The notes under the pieces: model-generated
What the model was told of the DNA's origin: nothing
What the model saw: the letters and a program-made list of their open reading frames with translations, nothing else
Databases searched by the model: none
Source: Zhihengliuella salsuginis
GTDB lineage: Bacteria > Actinomycetota > Actinomycetes > Actinomycetales > Micrococcaceae
Reading direction: 5' to 3'
NCBI RefSeq assembly: GCF_014651715.1
Contig: NZ_BMXK01000005.1
Span: 62,001 to 126,000 of the forward strand
DNA: 64,000 nucleotides
Translations under genes and position numbers: made by a program
Shown: positions 20,252 through 28,381 of the stretch, in pieces
How positions within the stretch are numbered: the stretch's first letter is position 1
Layout of the letters: each line of letters starts with the position of its first letter

Positions 20252-21481
20252 TCAGGCCCGGGCCGGCTCCCGTTCCGCGGCCCGCGGATCAGGCTGGGCG
20301 GTCCGGCGCTGCAGGACCCACGCCCAGACGGCGAACGCGACCGCGCCGAGGCCCAGGACGGCCGAGCCGGCGATGGGTGACAGGTAGCCCAGCCCCGCGC
20401 TGATCAGCAGCGCGCCGACCGTGGGGCCGATCGTGTTGCCGACGTTGAAGGCGGCCACGTTGAAGCCCGCGACCAGCACCTGCGAATCGCTGGCGATCTG
20501 GAAGACGCGCCCGTTGAGCGCCCCCGCGATCGAGAACGAGGCGATGCCGAAGAGGACGAACGCGCCGAGGAAGCCGGGCGCCCAGCCGGAGAGCGCCCAC
20601 ATCAGGGCGAGCGAGACGAGCATGCCAGCCAGGCTCAGGAAGACGTTGCCGAGCATGTTCACGTGGGCGTACCGCCCGCCGAGCATCACCCCGATGACCG
20701 TGCCGACGCCGAACATGAGCATCGCGACGCTCACGAGGTGCTCGGGGAGCCCCGCCACCTGGGTGAGCATGGGCGTGATGTAGGACAGGGTGGTGAAGAC
20801 GGCCGACTGGAAGAGCACGGTGGTCCCGAGCGCGACGAGCAGGGGCAGCCGCTTGAAGATGACGATCTCCCGGCGCAGGATGCGGCCCAGGGGCTCGGTG
20901 GACGGCGTGTGCTCGCCGTCGACGAAGAGGGCCGTCAGGACCAGGCCGGCGGCCGAGAAGACGCCGACGGTCACGAAGACCGCCTGCCAGCCCCAGAGGT
21001 GCCCCACGAAGGAGCCGAGGGGGATGCCGAGGACGTTCGCCAGGGTGATGCCGCCGACGAGCGTGGCGATCGCCCGGCCCGAGTAGGCGGCCGGCACCAT
21101 GCGCACGGCCACGACGGTGCCGATGGCCCAGAACGCCGCGCACGCGACCGCCGAGACCAGGCGGAGGGCCAGGATGATGCGGAAGTCCTCGGTGAGGGCC
21201 GTCGCGAAGTGGGCGGCCGTGAAGACGCCCATGGCGGTCAGGAGCGTGGCCTTCGGCGGGAGGGAGATGGTCAGGGCGGAGACGATCGGCGCGCTGACGA
21301 ACATCCCGATCGCGAAGACGGTGATCGTCAGGCCGGCGTCCGGGATGGAGATCCCGAGCTCGCCGGCGAACATCTCCAGGATGCCGGCCATCATGAACTC
21401 GCTGGTGCCGAGAGAGAAGATGCCGAGCGTCAGGATGAAGACGCCGAGGGGCATGCGCCCGTCAGTTCGTGACGTGCTCAT
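20252..21481 (-). CDS. MFS efflux transporter (DHA1, AraJ/Cmx-like)
   Basis: This 409-residue protein has twelve hydrophobic helices. The N-terminus LTLGIFSLGTSEFMMAGIL is the mark of AraJ/Cmx/YdhP-type drug or sugar exporters, and GRAIATLVGGITLANVLGIPLG matches the motif C region of antiporters. Substrate cannot be deduced. It is transcribed divergently from the carboxymuconolactone decarboxylase-like gene. Confidence 0.85.
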   Translation of the reverse strand: MSTSRTDGRMPLGVFILTLGIFSLGTSEFMMAGILEMFAGELGISIPDAGLTITVFAIGMFVSAPIVSALTISLPPKATLLTAMGVFTAAHFATALTEDFRIILALRLVSAVACAAFWAIGTVVAVRMVPAAYSGRAIATLVGGITLANVLGIPLGSFVGHLWGWQAVFVTVGVFSAAGLVLTALFVDGEHTPSTEPLGRILRREIVIFKRLPLLVALGTTVLFQSAVFTTLSYITPMLTQVAGLPEHLVSVAMLMFGVGTVIGVMLGGRYAHVNMLGNVFLSLAGMLVSLALMWALSGWAPGFLGAFVLFGIASFSIAGALNGRVFQIASDSQVLVAGFNVAAFNVGNTIGPTVGALLISAGLGYLSPIAGSAVLGLGAVAFAVWAWVLQRRTAQPDPRAAEREPARA

Positions 21482-21530
21482 AGGGGTCCTTGTCTGGGTT
21501 TGTCTGGATCGGTGCGGAATCGGGCAGGCG

Positions 21531-21557
21531 TGTCACACTTCGGCGTCGCGCACCGAC
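21531..21557 (+). promoter_or_regulatory. Candidate ECF41-type promoter
   Basis: TGTCACA at 21531-21537 is followed after 16 bases by CGAC at 21554-21557. As I recall the published ECF41 promoter, it has TGTCACA at -35 and CGTC at -10 with this spacing, so there is one mismatch in the -10. It lies about 55 bases upstream of the first gene of the two-gene operon that encodes an ECF41 sigma factor, consistent with autoregulation. Confidence 0.6.
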
Positions 21558-21611
21558 TAAAGGGTACGCGGGGAACGGCCCCGGCGTCGTATGACCAACG
21601 ATGGAGCGAAA

Positions 21612-22046
21612 ATGACACGCATGAACATGTTCTCCGCCAACCGGGATGGCTACGCCGCGGTGCGCGGCCTCGAGGAGCACGTGCGGAGCGCGGTCCCCGA
21701 CGACCTGTACGAGATCGTCAAGCTGCGGGCCTCTATTCTCAACGGGTGCTCCTTCTGCACCGACATGCACTCCCGCGACGGGCTCGAGCGCGGCATGCCG
21801 GCGGCCAAGCTCTTCGGCGTGGCCGCGTGGCACGAATCGCCGCACTTCGACGCACGGGAGCGGGCCGCACTGCGCCTGACGGACTCCGTGACACGCCTGG
21901 CGGCGGACGGAGTCCCCGATGACGTGTGGGACGAGGCGGTGCGGCACTTCCCGCAGGCCCAGGTGGGCGAGCTGGTTCTGGCGATCGCTACGATCAACGT
22001 GTGGAACCGGATTGCGATCACGACGCGGCTCGAACCGAAGGCATGA
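21612..22046 (+). CDS. Carboxymuconolactone decarboxylase/AhpD-like protein
   Basis: This 144-residue all-helical protein has the redox motif CSFCTDMH (Cys46, Cys49, His53) found in AhpD-like peroxidase-related proteins. I chose the ATG at 21612, which follows GGAG; an ATG seven codons upstream is possible. Proteins of this family are the standard genetic partner of ECF41 sigma factors, and indeed the sigma gene overlaps its stop by four bases. It probably acts in peroxide or electrophile handling in the cytoplasm. Confidence 0.88.
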   Translation: MTRMNMFSANRDGYAAVRGLEEHVRSAVPDDLYEIVKLRASILNGCSFCTDMHSRDGLERGMPAAKLFGVAAWHESPHFDARERAALRLTDSVTRLAADGVPDDVWDEAVRHFPQAQVGELVLAIATINVWNRIAITTRLEPKA

Positions 22047-22921
22047 CACCACAGGCGGCGCTCTCTCCCGGCGTGCATGCCTGGGCGGTCGAGCGCTGCC
22101 GCCTGACAGACCTCGCCTATCAGATGCTCGGGTCCCTGGCGGATGCGGACGACGTCCTCGCCGGGGCCGGCGAGCAGGTGGCGCGCATGAGCGGCGAGGA
22201 GCAGGACGCTGTCCGCTCGTGGCCGGCGTTCCTGACGACCATGGTGACGCGACGTTCGATCGACGCGCTCCGGGCGGCCGGCCGGCGTCGTGAGGCGTAC
22301 ATCGGGCCGTGGCTGCCGGAGCCGGTGGACACGGCCCGTCTGCCCGACGCGGAGGTGCTGGATCGGGAGATGCTCTCCCTCGGCATGCTCCACCTCATGG
22401 AGCAGCTCGCGCCGGAGGCCCGCGCGGCCTACGTGCTCAAGAACGGGTTCGGGATGAGCGCCCCGCAGATCGCGGAAGTCCTCGAGTCAACGCCGGCCGC
22501 GGTGCGCCAGATGCTCTCCCGCGCGGTCCGGCGTCTGGACGCCGACCGGGTGCCCGAGCACGAGCCGTCGGTGGTCCGGGCCCTGCTGGCCGACCTCCTG
22601 GACGCGGTCTCGACGGGCGACGTCGACCGCACTGTCGCCCTGCTGACGGACGATGTCACGTGGTGGTCCGACGGCGGCGGGCGGGTCAGGGCGTCCATCA
22701 ACCCGGTCTTCGGGCCCGACCGCGTGTCCCGGTTCCTGGTCGGGGTCTTCGCGGGCCGCGGCGGCGTCGCCGTCGAGTGGGGCGACGTCAACGGCGCCCC
22801 GGTCCTGGTGCTGGTCTACGACGACCGCCGCCACGTCCTGCATATCGAGGCCGCCGCCGGCCGGGTCGGCGCGCTCCGCTACGTCGCCAACCCGGCCAAG
22901 CTCGCCGGTATCGGCGGCTGA
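22043..22921 (+). CDS. ECF41-family RNA polymerase sigma factor with SnoaL-like C-terminal extension
   Basis: This 292-residue protein has sigma-2 and sigma-4 regions (residues 20-165) joined by a linker with WLPEP (90-94), then a SnoaL/NTF2-like domain with DGGGR (210-214) and a C-terminal NPAKL (283-287). These three motifs are the ones described for ECF41 factors, in which the C-terminal domain replaces an anti-sigma factor and modulates activity. Genetic coupling to a carboxymuconolactone decarboxylase-like gene is the family hallmark. It presumably transcribes its own operon from the TGTCACA promoter at 21531. Confidence 0.92.
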   Translation: MTPQAALSPGVHAWAVERCRLTDLAYQMLGSLADADDVLAGAGEQVARMSGEEQDAVRSWPAFLTTMVTRRSIDALRAAGRRREAYIGPWLPEPVDTARLPDAEVLDREMLSLGMLHLMEQLAPEARAAYVLKNGFGMSAPQIAEVLESTPAAVRQMLSRAVRRLDADRVPEHEPSVVRALLADLLDAVSTGDVDRTVALLTDDVTWWSDGGGRVRASINPVFGPDRVSRFLVGVFAGRGGVAVEWGDVNGAPVLVLVYDDRRHVLHIEAAAGRVGALRYVANPAKLAGIGG

Positions 22922-22929
22922 GGCCCGGA

Positions 22930-25014
22930 TCAGCCCAGCAGTTCCGGCAGCTCCTGCGGCCCCTTTTCCAGCACGCGCTCGGCGAGGAAGCCGAGGTTCA
23001 CCTGGTACCAGATCTTCGCGTGCTGCGGGGTGAGGATCCAGTGGTTCTCGTCCGGGAAGTACAGGAACCGGTGCGCGGTGGTGCCGTCCGCCTCCTGCGG
23101 CAGCCCGGACTTGGACAGCAGCTCGTACCAGAGGCGCAGCCCCTCGCCGATCGGCACCCGGTAGTCCTTGTCCCCGTGGATCACGAGCATCGGCGTCCGG
23201 ATCTCGCCGACGAAGCGGTGCGGCGAGTGCTTCTCCTGCATCTCCTCGCTCATCTCGCGGGCCCAGTAGAAGGAGGCGTCCGTGGTCGGTCCGAACCCGT
23301 CCAGCGCCCACAGGCTCGCGTGCGTGACGATCGCCTTGAAGCGGTCGGTGTGCCCGGCGACCCAGTTGGCCATGTAGCCGCCGAAGGAGCCACCCATCGC
23401 GGCGGTGCGGGTTTCGTCGATGTCGTCGCGCACCTCGGCGGCGTCGGTGATCGCCATGAGGTCGGTGTACGGGGCGTCGCCCCACGCGCCCCAGCCGCGG
23501 TCGATGAACGACTGGCCGTACCCGGTGGAGAGCGCCGGGTCCGGCAGCAGCACCGCGTAGCCGGCGGCGACCATGACCCACGGTGTCCAGCGCCAGCTCC
23601 ACGCGTTCCACGAGCCGACGGGTCCGCCGTGGATCCACAGCAGCAGCGGCGCCGGGCTCTGGTCGGAGGCGCCCTCGGGCAGGGCCAGCCAGGCGCGGAC
23701 GCGGGTGCCGTCGTCCGCCATCGTCTCGATCTCGGTGAGCGTGCCCGGCAGCTGCGGGCGCTCGGCGGGCCCGCGCAACGCGGTCAGCGGCGCCTCGCCG
23801 TCGGCCAGCCGGGTCAGGTCGAACCGCACCGGCTCGGCCGGGAACTCGTAGCTCGAGCGCAGCGCGTACGCGGCCGCCCCGTCGCGGGCGATCACGACGT
23901 CGGTGAACGCGCCCGCGTCCGTCAGCCGCGTCACCGCGTCGGCCGCCAGATCGAGGTGGAAGAGGGGCGAGCGCCCGTCCTCGTCCGCGGTGACGAGCAG
24001 GCCGGTCGCGTCGGGCAGCCAGTTCACGGTGGTCGCGTACCGGTCCCAGTCGGCGGCGATCCGGTGGTCCTCGCCCGTCTCGAGGTCCAGCAGGCGCAGC
24101 TCCTGGCGCGACGGGCGCTCCGGCGTCGAGCGGATCCAGCGCGTGAAGACGACGTGCGATCCGGCCGGGCTGATCTTCCAGACCGAGTACTCGTGGTCGT
24201 CGTCGGCCGCGCGCAGGACGGTCTTCTCCCCGGTCGCGACGTCGATCCGGACCAGGTCGGTCCGGATGCTGCCGCGGCCCTCGGGCGAGGTCCAGTCGGT
24301 GACGAGGAAGGTGCCGTCGCGGGCGACGTCGTACCCGGTCTCGGTCAGGTGCCCGTGGGCGTCCGCGCCGATCTGGCGGAGCGGCGCGTCGGCCGCGGCG
24401 CCGTCGTCGTCCAGCGCGAGCGCGTAGTAGCGCGGCGTCGCCGGGCCGAGGTCGTGGTCCCAGAAGCGCACGGGGTAGCCGTCGTGCAGGATCGCGGAGA
24501 CCTTCTTGTCCTTGCGCCCCTTCTGGGTCTCGCCCTCCGCGTCCAGGTCGGCCGCGCGGCGGGTCGCGTCGGCCTTCAGGACGACGACGGCGGCGCCCGT
24601 CGCGCGCGCGGCCGAGACACCGCCGGGGTGCTCGGCGAGCAGGCGGGCCTCGCCGCCGGCGGCCGGCAGCGACCAGAGGGCCGGCTTGTCCGCGTTCTTC
24701 GCGCCCGGGCGGGCGGCGGTGAAGAGCAGGTCGCCCGCGGCGGTGAACGCAGGGGCCGACTCGCCCTTCGCGCCGTCGCCCGCTTCGGCGCCCCGCGTCA
24801 GCCGGCGGGCGGGCCGCGTGCCGGCGGGGTCGATCTCCCAGAGGGCGCCGGCGTAGGCGGTCTGGTCCTCGTCGAGGGTGCTGACCGTGGTGACGAGGCG
24901 TGTGCCGTCGCCGCTGAGGGCGAGCCCGCCCAGCCGCGGCAGGGCGACGAACGCGTCGAGGTCGTGGAAGGACGAGTTCTGAAAGGAATGCTTGGCATGT
25001 GTCACATGACACAT
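22930..25014 (-). CDS. Prolyl oligopeptidase-family (S9) serine peptidase
   Basis: This protein has 694 residues. A beta-propeller occupies about residues 15-430. An alpha/beta-hydrolase domain follows with GGSFGGY (Ser543), HGDKD (Asp617) and NHW (His658) as the catalytic triad. It resembles cytoplasmic acylaminoacyl peptidases and dipeptidyl peptidases; there is no signal peptide. The ATG at 25014 has no ribosome site and lies inside a palindrome, suggesting a leaderless or operator-controlled start; GTG at 25005 is an alternative. The end is nine bases from the convergent sigma gene. Confidence 0.88.
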   Translation of the reverse strand: MCHVTHAKHSFQNSSFHDLDAFVALPRLGGLALSGDGTRLVTTVSTLDEDQTAYAGALWEIDPAGTRPARRLTRGAEAGDGAKGESAPAFTAAGDLLFTAARPGAKNADKPALWSLPAAGGEARLLAEHPGGVSAARATGAAVVVLKADATRRAADLDAEGETQKGRKDKKVSAILHDGYPVRFWDHDLGPATPRYYALALDDDGAAADAPLRQIGADAHGHLTETGYDVARDGTFLVTDWTSPEGRGSIRTDLVRIDVATGEKTVLRAADDDHEYSVWKISPAGSHVVFTRWIRSTPERPSRQELRLLDLETGEDHRIAADWDRYATTVNWLPDATGLLVTADEDGRSPLFHLDLAADAVTRLTDAGAFTDVVIARDGAAAYALRSSYEFPAEPVRFDLTRLADGEAPLTALRGPAERPQLPGTLTEIETMADDGTRVRAWLALPEGASDQSPAPLLLWIHGGPVGSWNAWSWRWTPWVMVAAGYAVLLPDPALSTGYGQSFIDRGWGAWGDAPYTDLMAITDAAEVRDDIDETRTAAMGGSFGGYMANWVAGHTDRFKAIVTHASLWALDGFGPTTDASFYWAREMSEEMQEKHSPHRFVGEIRTPMLVIHGDKDYRVPIGEGLRLWYELLSKSGLPQEADGTTAHRFLYFPDENHWILTPQHAKIWYQVNLGFLAERVLEKGPQELPELLG
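24997..25014. promoter_or_regulatory. Palindrome ATGTGTCA-CA-TGACACAT covering the S9 peptidase start
   Basis: Perfect 8-bp arms flank CA exactly over the first codons of the peptidase gene and 105 bases upstream of the divergent PaaX-like gene. This is a likely operator; the neighbouring PaaX-like regulator is the obvious candidate ligand, but this is inference. Confidence 0.45.
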
Positions 25015-25118
25015 ACTGCCACTGGTGCGCGCGGGAATCCAGAGCCCGCACGGAATCGGCGGATGCCTGCCCCGGTGGCGCTCTCAGTAGGATGGGGGAA
25101 ACGACGAAAAGGAGGGTC

Positions 25119-25949
25119 ATGGCGCAGAAGCTGCTTCACCAGGAGCTGATCGCGACACTGTACGGGCTCTACAGCTCCGGTGAGGGCATGGCCGTCTCCT
25201 CGATCGTGGCGCTGCTGGCGGACCTCGGAATCGCGGGAGGGGCCGCGCGCTCCTCGATCTCGCGGCTCAAGGCGAAGGGCGTACTCGACCGCTCGTCCCA
25301 CGATGGCGAGACGCGATACGCGATGTCCCCGTCCGCACTCGACGTGTTCCACGCCGACGACCAGAGAATCTTCGCGCCGGTGCGTTCCGGCGCAGACGAT
25401 CCGTGGGCGCTCGTGGTGTTCTCCGTGCCCGAGGCCGAGCGGAAGCGCCGCTACGATCTGCGCCGGGAGCTGGAGAGCCTCGGGTTCGGGTTCGTCGCGT
25501 CGGGTGTGGCCATCGCTCCCGAGCCGGTGCTGGACCAGGCCCTGGTCCGGCTGGAGCAGCGTGGACTGCAGCAGTACGTCGAGCACTTCGTCGCCCGGTA
25601 CGGCAGGACGGACGAACTGCGCACCCGCATCCGTGGATGGTGGGACCTGGGCGACCTGGACACCCGGTACAGCGACTTCATCGACGACTACGCCGACTCG
25701 GTCGACGACTGGCGCCTGCGGCTGGGCGGCGCCACGACTGCGGAGGCGGACCGGGCGGCCTTCGCCCACTACGTGCCCCTGCTGACCCGCTGGCGCCGTT
25801 TTCCGTACCGCGACCCGAACATCCCCCTCGAGCTGCTGCCCGAGGGGTGGCGTGCGCCGCAGGCCAAGAAGATCTTCCTCGAGCTGCACGCTATGCTCCG
25901 CACTCCTTCTCGGCGCCACGCGTCGTCCGTGCTGGGGGCGGTGCGGTGA
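25119..25949 (+). CDS. PaaX-family transcriptional regulator
   Basis: This 276-residue protein has an N-terminal winged helix (residues 1-75, with ARSSISRLKAKGVL as recognition region), a central PaaX domain (WALVVFSVPEAERKRRYDLRREL) and the PaaX C-terminal domain (HYVPLLTRWRRFPYRDPNIPLELLPEGW). PaaX proteins repress phenylacetate catabolism by sensing phenylacetyl-CoA, but no paa genes are present here, so the target may differ. The start follows AAGGAGGG. The last 59 bases overlap the convergent hydrolase gene. Confidence 0.9.
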   Translation: MAQKLLHQELIATLYGLYSSGEGMAVSSIVALLADLGIAGGAARSSISRLKAKGVLDRSSHDGETRYAMSPSALDVFHADDQRIFAPVRSGADDPWALVVFSVPEAERKRRYDLRRELESLGFGFVASGVAIAPEPVLDQALVRLEQRGLQQYVEHFVARYGRTDELRTRIRGWWDLGDLDTRYSDFIDDYADSVDDWRLRLGGATTAEADRAAFAHYVPLLTRWRRFPYRDPNIPLELLPEGWRAPQAKKIFLELHAMLRTPSRRHASSVLGAVR

Positions 25950-26649
25950 ACCGCCCCATCCAGTCGAGCGCAGCAGGCCACGGCAGCCGGGCCGGATCGA
26001 TCGCGGCCAGGTGGTCCAGATCGTGCGTCAGGACGACGTCGATCCGCCCGCCCGCACGGTCCGCGGTGACGGCGTAGTCCACCGTGTGGATCGCCGGCAC
26101 CCGCACGTCGTTCCAGCCGTGCACGATCAGGGCCGGCGCGGCCGGGGGAGACTGCGCGATCGGGGACGCCCGCGCGTAGAGCTTGTCGTCCCGGTCCGGC
26201 GTCGTCCCGAAGTACTCCTGGGCCGCGTCGTCGCCGAGCCGTTCGCGGTAGGTCCGGCCCGCATCGGTCACCGGGGCGAGCGCCACGACGGCATCTACCG
26301 GGGTCCCGGCCAGCAGGGCGAGCTGGCCGCCGACGGAGTGGCCGACGGCGACCAGGGGGCCGCGATCCTCCAGTCCCCGGGCCGTCGCGGCCGCGTCGCG
26401 GACGTCCCGCAGCGGCTGCGGCCACGGCGAACCGGGGCCCCGGCGGTACTCGACGTTGCACGTCGACCAGCCCGCCGCGCGGAAGTGCGATCCGAGCGGC
26501 TCCATCAACTCCAGCGTGTGCCGCCGGCGCCAGTAGCCGCCGTGGACGAGGAGGACTGTCCCGTGCGGGACGCCGGGCGCCGGGTCGAACCGCACGAACT
26601 GGTCCGGATGGTCGCCGTACGCGGTCTTCCGCGGTGTCGGCGCGTCCAT
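25891..26649 (-). CDS. Alpha/beta-hydrolase, kynurenine-formamidase/esterase-like
   Basis: This 252-residue protein has HGGYW (36-40, an oxyanion-hole motif typical of formamidase-type esterases), a nucleophile elbow GHSVGG (Ser105), and a late HGWND acid with an LDH base. No signal peptide is seen. It starts at TGATG, overlapping the cupin gene by one base, so the two form an operon. Substrate is unknown; N-formylkynurenine hydrolysis is possible because of the HGGYW motif, but no other kynurenine genes are nearby. Confidence 0.8.
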   Translation of the reverse strand: MDAPTPRKTAYGDHPDQFVRFDPAPGVPHGTVLLVHGGYWRRRHTLELMEPLGSHFRAAGWSTCNVEYRRGPGSPWPQPLRDVRDAAATARGLEDRGPLVAVGHSVGGQLALLAGTPVDAVVALAPVTDAGRTYRERLGDDAAQEYFGTTPDRDDKLYARASPIAQSPPAAPALIVHGWNDVRVPAIHTVDYAVTADRAGGRIDVVLTHDLDHLAAIDPARLPWPAALDWMGRFTAPPPARTTRGAEKECGA

Positions 26650-27134
26650 CACGCGCCCGGAACGGTCCCGGGCGGAAGGAAGTCGACGTCGTGCAGGGCC
26701 GACCGGCGCACGACCTCGTCGGGGTCGTCCAGGTCGTGCAGCTGATCGAAGAGCTGCGACAGCCGGCCCGACGGGCTCACCCAGAAGAGCGCCTTGCCCG
26801 CCCCGTCCTGCTTGTTGAAGTACGCGTGCGGCAGGCCCATGGGCATGCGCACCGTGTCGCCCGGCCCGGCCGTGGTCCACTCGCCGTCGAGGTAGAGCGT
26901 GTAGATGCCCTCCATGACGAAGATGTGCTCGTCTTGCGACGGGTGGACGTGCGGCGGGACGCCTGTGCCCGCCGGGTCCAGCGACAGCCAGGCGAAGCTC
27001 GTGGAGCTCTCGACCTTGGCCACGTATGTGTGGCCGAGGACGTTCCACGTCTTGTTCCCCACCGCCTCGCCGGCTGGTGTGATGCCCTTCGGCAGGTCTC
27101 CGACGATGATCTCTTCCCCTGGCTGGATGCCCAT
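26649..27134 (-). CDS. Cupin-domain protein
   Basis: This 161-residue single cupin has the metal-binding pattern PHVHPSQDEHIFVMEG followed by a later histidine in GLPHAYFN. This is characteristic of quercetinase- or isomerase-like dioxygenase cupins. The ATG at 27134 follows AAAGG seven bases upstream; a longer upstream reading is unlikely. It heads a two-gene operon with the hydrolase. The reaction is unknown. Confidence 0.8.
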   Translation of the reverse strand: MGIQPGEEIIVGDLPKGITPAGEAVGNKTWNVLGHTYVAKVESSTSFAWLSLDPAGTGVPPHVHPSQDEHIFVMEGIYTLYLDGEWTTAGPGDTVRMPMGLPHAYFNKQDGAGKALFWVSPSGRLSQLFDQLHDLDDPDEVVRRSALHDVDFLPPGTVPGA

Positions 27135-27208
27135 TTCGTTGCCTTTCGCGGTTCGGATGCGGCCCGAGGGCCTTGACGGAGCCAGCTTCGCACCGGCCCG
27201 GCAAATAT

Positions 27209-27246
27209 GCAATAGGTATTGCGATCGCCAATTTTACTGCATATGC
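27209..27246. promoter_or_regulatory. AT-rich palindromes in the cupin/metallohydrolase divergent spacer
   Basis: GCAATA-GG-TATTGC (27209-27222) and GCATATGC (27239-27246) lie in an unusually AT-rich 60-base patch between two divergent operons, within a gene-free stretch of 188 bases. They look like operator or promoter elements serving both directions. No regulator gene is adjacent. Confidence 0.4.
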
Positions 27247-27322
27247 TGCACGTCACATCGCAACCGTCCGGGGCATCTTCCCGACCGGGCGGCGCGCAGC
27301 ACTCGACGGAGAGAAGGCGGAC

Positions 27323-28381
27323 ATGAGTACACGGCAGCAACAGGGGATGACAGTCCACGCTCTGGGCACGGGCGGCGGACCCGTCGTGTCCTCCAGCCGG
27401 GCGGGAACCAGCACGGCGATCACGGTCGACGGAGCGACGTACGTCGTCGACTGCGGGATGGGCAGCATCCGCAACTACCGCAGCTCCTGCGCCTGGGAGG
27501 AGCTCCGCGCCGTCTTCCTCACCCACCACCACTCAGACCACATCTACGACCTCGGCTCGTTCCTGGTCACCGGATGGCAGGTCCCGGGGGAGTGCTTCGG
27601 CCGCCCGATCCAGGTCCACGGCCCGGGGCGCCCGCCGCGGATCCCGGCCCTGGATGCCGAGCACGCCCGCGACATCGACGCCCGGACCCGGGGCCGCCGG
27701 ATGGCCGGCACCGCCGAGGTCGTCGACGCGCTGCTGGACCGGGTCTTCGCCTCCGACGTCGCGATCCGCATGGCCGACGAGGGCCGCGACGACCCGCACG
27801 AGTGGGTCACCGGCCACGACATCGCGGTCCCGGAAGACGCGCAGGCGGACCCGGTGTCGGCCCGCCACCCGCGGATGGAGCCCTTCGAGGTCTACCGGGA
27901 CGAGCTCGTGACCGTCACCGCGATCCTGGTCGACCACCGGCTCTGCTATCCGGCGTTCGGGTTCCGCGTCGACTCCGCCTACGGGTCCGTGGTCGTTTCC
28001 GGCGACACGGCGCCGTCGGAGAACCTCGTCGGGCTCGCCCGCGGGGCGGACCTGCTCCTGCACGAGGTGATGGATCTGGACGCGATCCTCGCGACCTTCC
28101 CGGACGGGCCGAAGCGCGACGGGATCGCCGTGCATCTGAAGGAGTCGCACACCTCCTACGACGAGGTCGGCGGGATCGCCCGCGCCGCCGGCGCCGGGCG
28201 GCTCGTGCTCCACCACGTCGTGCCGAACACCCCCGGCGCCGCGGACACCGCGAAGATGGCGGCCGTGGCGTCCCGGGACTTCGGCGCGCCGGTCGCCGTG
28301 GCCGAGGACAACGACGTCTTCGCGGTCGGCCCCGCCGCCGTGCGGCCGGGGGACCTGGTGGCCGGGGCGGTGACGGCATGA
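27323..28381 (+). CDS. Metallo-beta-lactamase-fold hydrolase
   Basis: This 352-residue protein has the metal-binding motif THHHSDH (67-73), a DCG motif upstream, and later VVSGDTAPS and VLHHVVP supplying further ligands. The pattern and length recall RNase Z-like and arylsulfatase-like members of the family that act on small molecules. It starts at the ATG at 27323 after GAAGG and overlaps the next gene by ATGA. Co-transcription with an MFS transporter suggests hydrolysis of an imported substrate. Confidence 0.85.
   Translation: MSTRQQQGMTVHALGTGGGPVVSSSRAGTSTAITVDGATYVVDCGMGSIRNYRSSCAWEELRAVFLTHHHSDHIYDLGSFLVTGWQVPGECFGRPIQVHGPGRPPRIPALDAEHARDIDARTRGRRMAGTAEVVDALLDRVFASDVAIRMADEGRDDPHEWVTGHDIAVPEDAQADPVSARHPRMEPFEVYRDELVTVTAILVDHRLCYPAFGFRVDSAYGSVVVSGDTAPSENLVGLARGADLLLHEVMDLDAILATFPDGPKRDGIAVHLKESHTSYDEVGGIARAAGAGRLVLHHVVPNTPGAADTAKMAAVASRDFGAPVAVAEDNDVFAVGPAAVRPGDLVAGAVTA

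Noticed and set aside
22309-25149. A 946-codon forward frame opposite the S9 peptidase.
   Set aside because: It is low complexity (Arg/Gly/Ala/Val), while the minus strand encodes a complete catalytic triad.
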